62,591 nucleotides of DNA from DASTPP01 sp035762175. GTDB lineage: Bacteria > Myxococcota_A > Polyangia > Polyangiales > Polyangiaceae. The translations under genes and the position numbers were made by a program. Of the stretch, positions 59,022-62,591 are shown piece after piece. The notes beneath the pieces are model-generated. The model ran no database searches, was not told where the DNA came from, and saw only the letters and a program-made list of their open reading frames with translations. Location of the stretch: NCBI GenBank assembly GCA_035762175.1, contig DASTPP010000141.1:1-62591 (forward strand), read 5' to 3'. The first letter of the stretch is position 1. Each line of letters starts with the position of its first letter.

Positions 59022-59159
59022 TGATCGTTTCAGCCGGGGCCCGCCCACCGACCGCTCGGCCCCGAGGCCAGATGGCACCGATGTAGGTCTAGCCGAGCGT
59101 CCGAGCGCCCCGCCGCCCTCGTTGGAGGGTCAGGAGGGCAAATTTGGCGGTCGAGACAG

Positions 59160-59334
59160 CTCGGATCGACGGTCTGGGCACTCGGATCCACCGTCCGGGG
59201 GGCTCGGATCCACCGTCCGGGCAACTCGGATCCACGGTCCGAGCAGCTCGGATCCACGGTCTGGGCAGCTCGGCTCCACGGTCCCGGCGACCCGGATCCA
59301 CGGTTCGAGCAGCGCGGTTCTCGGTCCGAGCGCG
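59160..59334. repeat. 22-bp tandem array, 8 units (array B)
   Basis: Units of CTCGGATCCACGGTCCGAGC plus 2 bases start at 59160, 59181, 59203, 59225, 59247, 59269, 59291 and 59313, with drift in the outer units. Inner units are near-palindromes (GCTCGGATCCACGGTCCGAGC). 22 is not a multiple of three, so it is non-coding; the period is close to two DNA turns. It lies upstream (in the gene's sense) of paralogue B. Confidence 0.9.
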
Positions 59335-60008
59335 TTGGTACGCCGGAAACGCGCCCGCCCGACCCCTCTCTCTCGCATGCCGAGCGGCCTGTACGGCGTC
59401 GCCATGGGGTTGGCACTACTGTCCATGTGTCGAGCGCGTCTCGCCCGCGCGTCGGGTGCGTCCAGAGGGCGGGGGCCCCGCTGTTTGAGCCGCGAAGCGG
59501 CGAGTTCGGGATGCCCGGCGGACGTACCCGACGCGCGGGCGAGACGCGCTCGGGGTACGTACCCGTCGCGCGGGCGAGACGCGCTAGCCCTCTCCGTCGT
59601 CAAAGTTCCGTCGGGCCATGCCGCGCGCGGCATTGTAGAGCCGTGCCGTCCCGCGCGGCGCATTGTCGAGCCGGGGCAGACCGCGCGCGGCCTTTCGAGC
59701 GCGGGGGCCAGGGCTTCACTCAGAGTTGACACACTGGGGCAGCAGCGCGACCGCGTCCGCACGACGGGCGCATCGGTCCGGCGCGAGCTCGGCGTCGGCC
59801 TTGAGACCCGCGGCGGAGGCGGGACGCGACGTGGCGAAGGCGGGCGGCGCCCGCGAGAACGGCCGCGAATGAGGCGGGGCGGGGCGCGAGCTCGGCCCGT
59901 GCCGGTTCGGAGTTTGCACACCCGGCCCGCCGTGGTCGGCGTGGCGCCGGCCCGCGTGAGCGCCGGGCGAGCGAGCGCCTTCGAGGACGACGAGAGAGGA
60001 GGCTGACG
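59335..60008. other. Non-coding stretch with inverted and direct repeats
   Basis: No gene recognised. Holds a 26-bp inverted repeat (59432-59457 against 59526-59551), a direct repeat of the latter 35 bp on (59561-59585), and three 30-bp units around CGCGCGGCATTGT (about 59616-59705). The last about 250 bp lead to the strong ribosome site (GAGAGGAGG) of the gene at 60009. Confidence 0.6.
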
Positions 60009-61073
60009 ATGCCTGTGACAGAGAGGATCTTTAACGGCAAGGTCGCCACGCGGGCGCGCCAGGGCCGCGACGGCGGCGCGGCGCCCCGCCTGCGACCGGG
60101 CGCGACGGCGCGGGGGGCGGTGCGCAGCCCCGAGGGGCGCGCGAACTTCCTCGGCTGGTTCAGCATCGGGCTCGGGCTCGCCGAGATCATCGCGCCGCGG
60201 CGCCTGGCCCGCGCGATCGGCGTGCGCGACGACGACCGGACGCAGACGACGATGCTGGCGCTCGGCCTGCGCGAGATCATGAGCGGCGTCGGCATCCTCA
60301 CGCAGCCCGAGCCGACGCGCTGGGTGTGGGCGCGCGTCGCGGGCGACCTCATCGACCTGGCGCTGATGGGCCAGTCGCTGAGCGCGCCGCGCCGCGACCG
60401 CGACCGGGCGCTCGGCGCGACGGCGGCGCTCGCCGGCGTGACGCTGGTCGACGCGCTGACGGCGGTGCAGCTCGGCCGGAGCGAGGGCGGGCCCTCGGCC
60501 GGCGGCGCGGAGGCGCACGCCGGCGTGCGCGAGGAGCACGGGGTGCGCATCGCGAAGGCGATCACGGTCGGCTGCACGCCCGAGCAGGCGTACGGGCTCT
60601 GGCGCGACCTGCGCAACCTGCCGCGCTTCATGACGCACCTCGAGTCGGTCGAGGTGACGGGCGACCGCTCGCACTGGCGGCTCAAGGGGCCGGCGGGCAC
60701 GCACCTCGCGTGGGACGCCGAGCTCAGCGAGGACCTGCCCAACCGGCGCCTCGGGTGGCGCTCGGTGCCGGGGGCGGGCGTGATGAACGAGGGCCTGGTG
60801 ACCTTCCGGGAGGCGCCGGGCGGGCGGGGCACCGAGGTGCGGCTCGAGCTGCGCTACGAGCCGCCGATGGGCGGCGTCGGCACGGCGCTGGCGAAGCTCT
60901 TCAAGGCGCTGCCTTCGCTCAAGATCGAGAACGACTTGCGCAACTTCAAGCAGCTCGTCGAGCTCGGCGAGCTCGCGCACTCGGACGCGAGCGTACACCT
61001 CGGGCCGCACCCGGCCCGGCCCTCGGACGACGTCACGCTCGAGGCGGCGTCGCGGCAGCTACCCCAGGTGTAG
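60009..61073 (+). CDS. SRPBCC (cyclase/dehydrase-like) protein with membrane N-terminus
   Basis: 354 residues. The first about 150 residues contain membrane segments (FLGWFSIGLGLAEIIA, LALGLREIMSGVGIL, VAGDLIDLALMGQSL, LGATAALAGVTLVDALTAVQL). From about 175 a SRPBCC domain follows (RIAKAITVGCTPEQAYGLWRDLRNLPRFMTHLESVEVTG, SHWRLKGPAG, WDAELSEDLPNRRLGWRSVPGAGVMNEGLVTF, LELRYEPPMGGVGTALAKLF). The SRPBCC fold binds hydrophobic ligands. The gene has an excellent Shine-Dalgarno (GAGAGGAGG) and its stop is 15 nt before the zinc alcohol dehydrogenase gene; that pairing recurs in other bacteria, often linked to stress, but its role is not known. Confidence 0.85.
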   Translation: MPVTERIFNGKVATRARQGRDGGAAPRLRPGATARGAVRSPEGRANFLGWFSIGLGLAEIIAPRRLARAIGVRDDDRTQTTMLALGLREIMSGVGILTQPEPTRWVWARVAGDLIDLALMGQSLSAPRRDRDRALGATAALAGVTLVDALTAVQLGRSEGGPSAGGAEAHAGVREEHGVRIAKAITVGCTPEQAYGLWRDLRNLPRFMTHLESVEVTGDRSHWRLKGPAGTHLAWDAELSEDLPNRRLGWRSVPGAGVMNEGLVTFREAPGGRGTEVRLELRYEPPMGGVGTALAKLFKALPSLKIENDLRNFKQLVELGELAHSDASVHLGPHPARPSDDVTLEAASRQLPQV

Positions 61074-61088
61074 GAAGGCAGGGAGACG

Positions 61089-62264
61089 ATGAAAGCTACG
61101 TGCTGGCACGGCAAGCAGAAGGTGCGCGTCGAGAACGTGCCCGACCCGAAGATCTTGAACGCGCGCGACGCCATCGTGCGCATCTCGTCGACCGCGATCT
61201 GCGGCTCCGATTTGCACCTTTACAACGGGTTCATTCCGAGCATGGAGAAGGGCGACGTGCTCGGCCACGAGTTCATGGGCGAGGTGGTCGAGGTCGGCCG
61301 CGGGGTCGAGACGCTGCGGGCGGGCGACCGGGTGGTGGTGCCCTTCCCCATCGCGTGCGGGCGCTGCTCGATGTGCAAGGCCTCGCTCTTCGCCTGCTGC
61401 GAGAACTCGAACCCGAACGCCGTCCTGGCCGAGAAGATGTGGGGCTACTCGCCCGCGGGCATCTTCGGCTACTCGCACATGCTGGGCGGCTACGCGGGCG
61501 GGCAGGCCGAGTACGCGCGCGTGCCCTTCGCCGACGTGGGCCCGATCAAGGTGCCCGAGGGGCTGACCGACGAGCAGGTGCTCTTCCTGTCGGACATCTT
61601 CCCGACGGGGTACATGGGCGCGGACATGTGCGACCTGAAGGGCGGCGAGGTGGTGGCGGTCTGGGGCTGCGGCCCCGTCGGCCAGTTCGCCATCGCGAGC
61701 GCGAAGCTGCTCGGCGCCGAGCGCATCATCGCGATCGATCGCTTCCCCTACCGGCTCGAGATGGCCCGGAACCGGGCGGGCGCGACCGACGTGCTCAACT
61801 ACGAAGAGGTCGACGTGCTCGAGGCCCTGAAAGAGATGACCGGCGGGCGCGGCCCCGACGCGTGCATCGACGCGGTCGGCATGGAGGCGCACGGCCACGG
61901 GCTGCAGTACGCCTACGACCGCGTCAAGCAGGCGACGATGCTCGAGACCGACCGGCCGCTCGTGCTGCGCGAGGCCATCCGGGCGTGCCGCAACGGCGGC
62001 GTCGTCTCGGTCATCGGCGTCTACGGCGGGTTCATCGACAAGTTCCCGATGGGTACCGTGGTCAACCGGGGGCTGACCATTCGCGCGGGGCAGTGCCACG
62101 TGCAGAAGTACATCAAACCGCTGCTCGACCGCATCGAGCGGGGCGAGATCGACCCGAGCTTCGTCATCACCCACCGCATGAGCCTCGAAGACGCCCCGAA
62201 GGGGTACGAGCTCTTCTTGAACAAGCTCGACAACTGCGAGAAGGTGGTGCTCAAGGCGTCGTGA
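61089..62264 (+). CDS. Zinc-dependent alcohol dehydrogenase (formaldehyde dehydrogenase-like)
   Basis: 391 residues. MDR-family NAD(P)+-dependent dehydrogenase. Catalytic zinc ligands C38 (CGSDLH) and H60-E61 (GHE); structural zinc Cys at 90, 93, 96 and 103/104 (CGRCSMC, ACC). Cofactor motif VWGCGPVGQF. The long insert with MWGYSPAGIFGYSHMLGGYAGGQAEY and the end resemble glutathione-independent formaldehyde dehydrogenases and their relatives. It follows the SRPBCC gene by 15 nt with GGAAGGCAGGGAG ribosome-site sequence. Substrate not certain; formaldehyde or other aldehydes/alcohols. Confidence 0.92.
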   Translation: MKATCWHGKQKVRVENVPDPKILNARDAIVRISSTAICGSDLHLYNGFIPSMEKGDVLGHEFMGEVVEVGRGVETLRAGDRVVVPFPIACGRCSMCKASLFACCENSNPNAVLAEKMWGYSPAGIFGYSHMLGGYAGGQAEYARVPFADVGPIKVPEGLTDEQVLFLSDIFPTGYMGADMCDLKGGEVVAVWGCGPVGQFAIASAKLLGAERIIAIDRFPYRLEMARNRAGATDVLNYEEVDVLEALKEMTGGRGPDACIDAVGMEAHGHGLQYAYDRVKQATMLETDRPLVLREAIRACRNGGVVSVIGVYGGFIDKFPMGTVVNRGLTIRAGQCHVQKYIKPLLDRIERGEIDPSFVITHRMSLEDAPKGYELFLNKLDNCEKVVLKAS

Positions 62265-62506
62265 GGCGGGGGCCGAAGTGCGCGCCCCGCACTGAAGTAC
62301 GGGGCACGCGGTAACCACCTCGTGCCGCGCGGCATCGACACCGATCCGGAGAGCAAAGCCCGGCCGCCGTTGGGGCCGGGCTCCCGCGGGCTTCGGCCCC
62401 CGGGCGAGCTCGCGTCATCGGCTCGCGGCGCGCGAGCCCGCCCCCAGCGAGGGGCCTAGGGATTGGTCACTTTTTTTCCTTGCCCGGCGGTCGGCTAGGC
62501 TGCGGG
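62265..62506. other. Gap with repeat element copy 3 and promoter region of the last gene
   Basis: The first part is the structured element (62282-62395). The end, GGTCACTTTTTTTCC and GGCTAGGCTGCG, is AT-richer and may carry the promoter for the gene starting at 62507. Confidence 0.45.
62282..62395 (+). repeat. Structured palindromic repeat element, copy 3
   Basis: Hairpin GCCCCG...CGGGGC with a TGAA loop (62282-62303), CTCGTGCCGCGCGG, GGAGAGCAAAGCCCGG, a second stem-loop AGCCCGGCC...GGCCGGGCT (62357-62382) and CCCGCGGGCTTCGG. Same elements as copies 1 and 2. Confidence 0.8.
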
Positions 62507-62591
62507 GTGGATGCCGCCGCCTTCGCCCCCTTCGACCCCGACGCCCTGTTCGCCGACGCGCCCTACAGCCGCCCGATCCGCCGGCGCCTCG
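62507..62591 (+). CDS. Start of a gene cut by the right edge
   Basis: A possible GTG start gives 28 residues, VDAAAFAPFDPDALFADA followed by PYSRPIRRRL. Too short to identify; only the codon pattern (G/C in third positions) suggests coding. An ATG in another frame at 62511 gives a Pro/Ser/Thr-rich sequence that looks less natural. Confidence 0.4.
   Translation, partial: MDAAAFAPFDPDALFADAPYSRPIRRRL

Overview
The window looks like chromosomal DNA of a myxobacterium (Myxococcota, probably class Polyangia). The support is very high GC with G/C in nearly every third codon position, secreted lipoproteins with long Gly/Ala-rich spacers after the lipobox, a PEGA-type Ser/Thr kinase, several ECF sigma factors, many minisatellite-like tandem repeats between genes, and a retron whose reverse transcriptase has a long N-terminal extension. 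The taxon is an inference; no rRNA or other marker gene is present.

Layout. 1-558 (minus): start of a slipin gene preceded by what looks like the C-terminal remnant of nfeD. 629-7159 (plus): a complete retron operon of ARM/HEAT solenoid, winged-helix/SWIM protein, msr-msd RNA (5257-5506) and reverse transcriptase; from memory this gene set is the predicted type XIII retron. 7193-13195: a propeller lipoprotein, a small unknown protein, TrmB, a Uma2 protein, an FMN-binding oxidase-like protein, a sirtuin and Fpg/MutM. 13596-16330: a zinc-ribbon protein, a 21-bp repeat array followed by a gene of unknown family (paralogue A), a Cys-rich gene remnant and a structured repeat element. 16317-26285 (minus): two coupled secreted CxxCH proteins, a prolyl oligopeptidase, a Cys-rich lipoprotein coupled to a Ser/Thr kinase, and a TPR membrane protein. 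26490-28794: FAD oxidoreductase and ECF41-type sigma factor. 28900-31880 (minus): a cytochrome P450, a Uma2 protein and a probable truncated gene. 32959-37328: propeller lipoprotein and a sigma/FecR/outer-membrane operon. 37487-43176: lipase, GT-C-like glycosyltransferase, aldo/keto reductase and inositol-phosphatase-like protein. 43264-52638: an eight-gene MoxR/DUF58/VWA/Bat (aerotolerance-like) operon held together mostly by 4-nt overlaps. 52848-57929: LamG lipoprotein, carboxyltransferase, alpha/beta hydrolase and a membrane protein. 58145-59334: paralogue B with its own 22-bp array. 60009-62264: SRPBCC protein and zinc alcohol dehydrogenase. A new gene begins at the right edge.

Two things stand out. 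One is the retron operon, with a readable msr-msd, sitting against an apparently truncated nfeD gene. The other is a pair of loci, 44 kb apart on opposite strands, where homologous proteins of unknown function share a conserved leader and each has a tandem array of about two helical turns per unit upstream. Two families of palindromic repeat elements also occur, and each has members that have become part of coding sequence.
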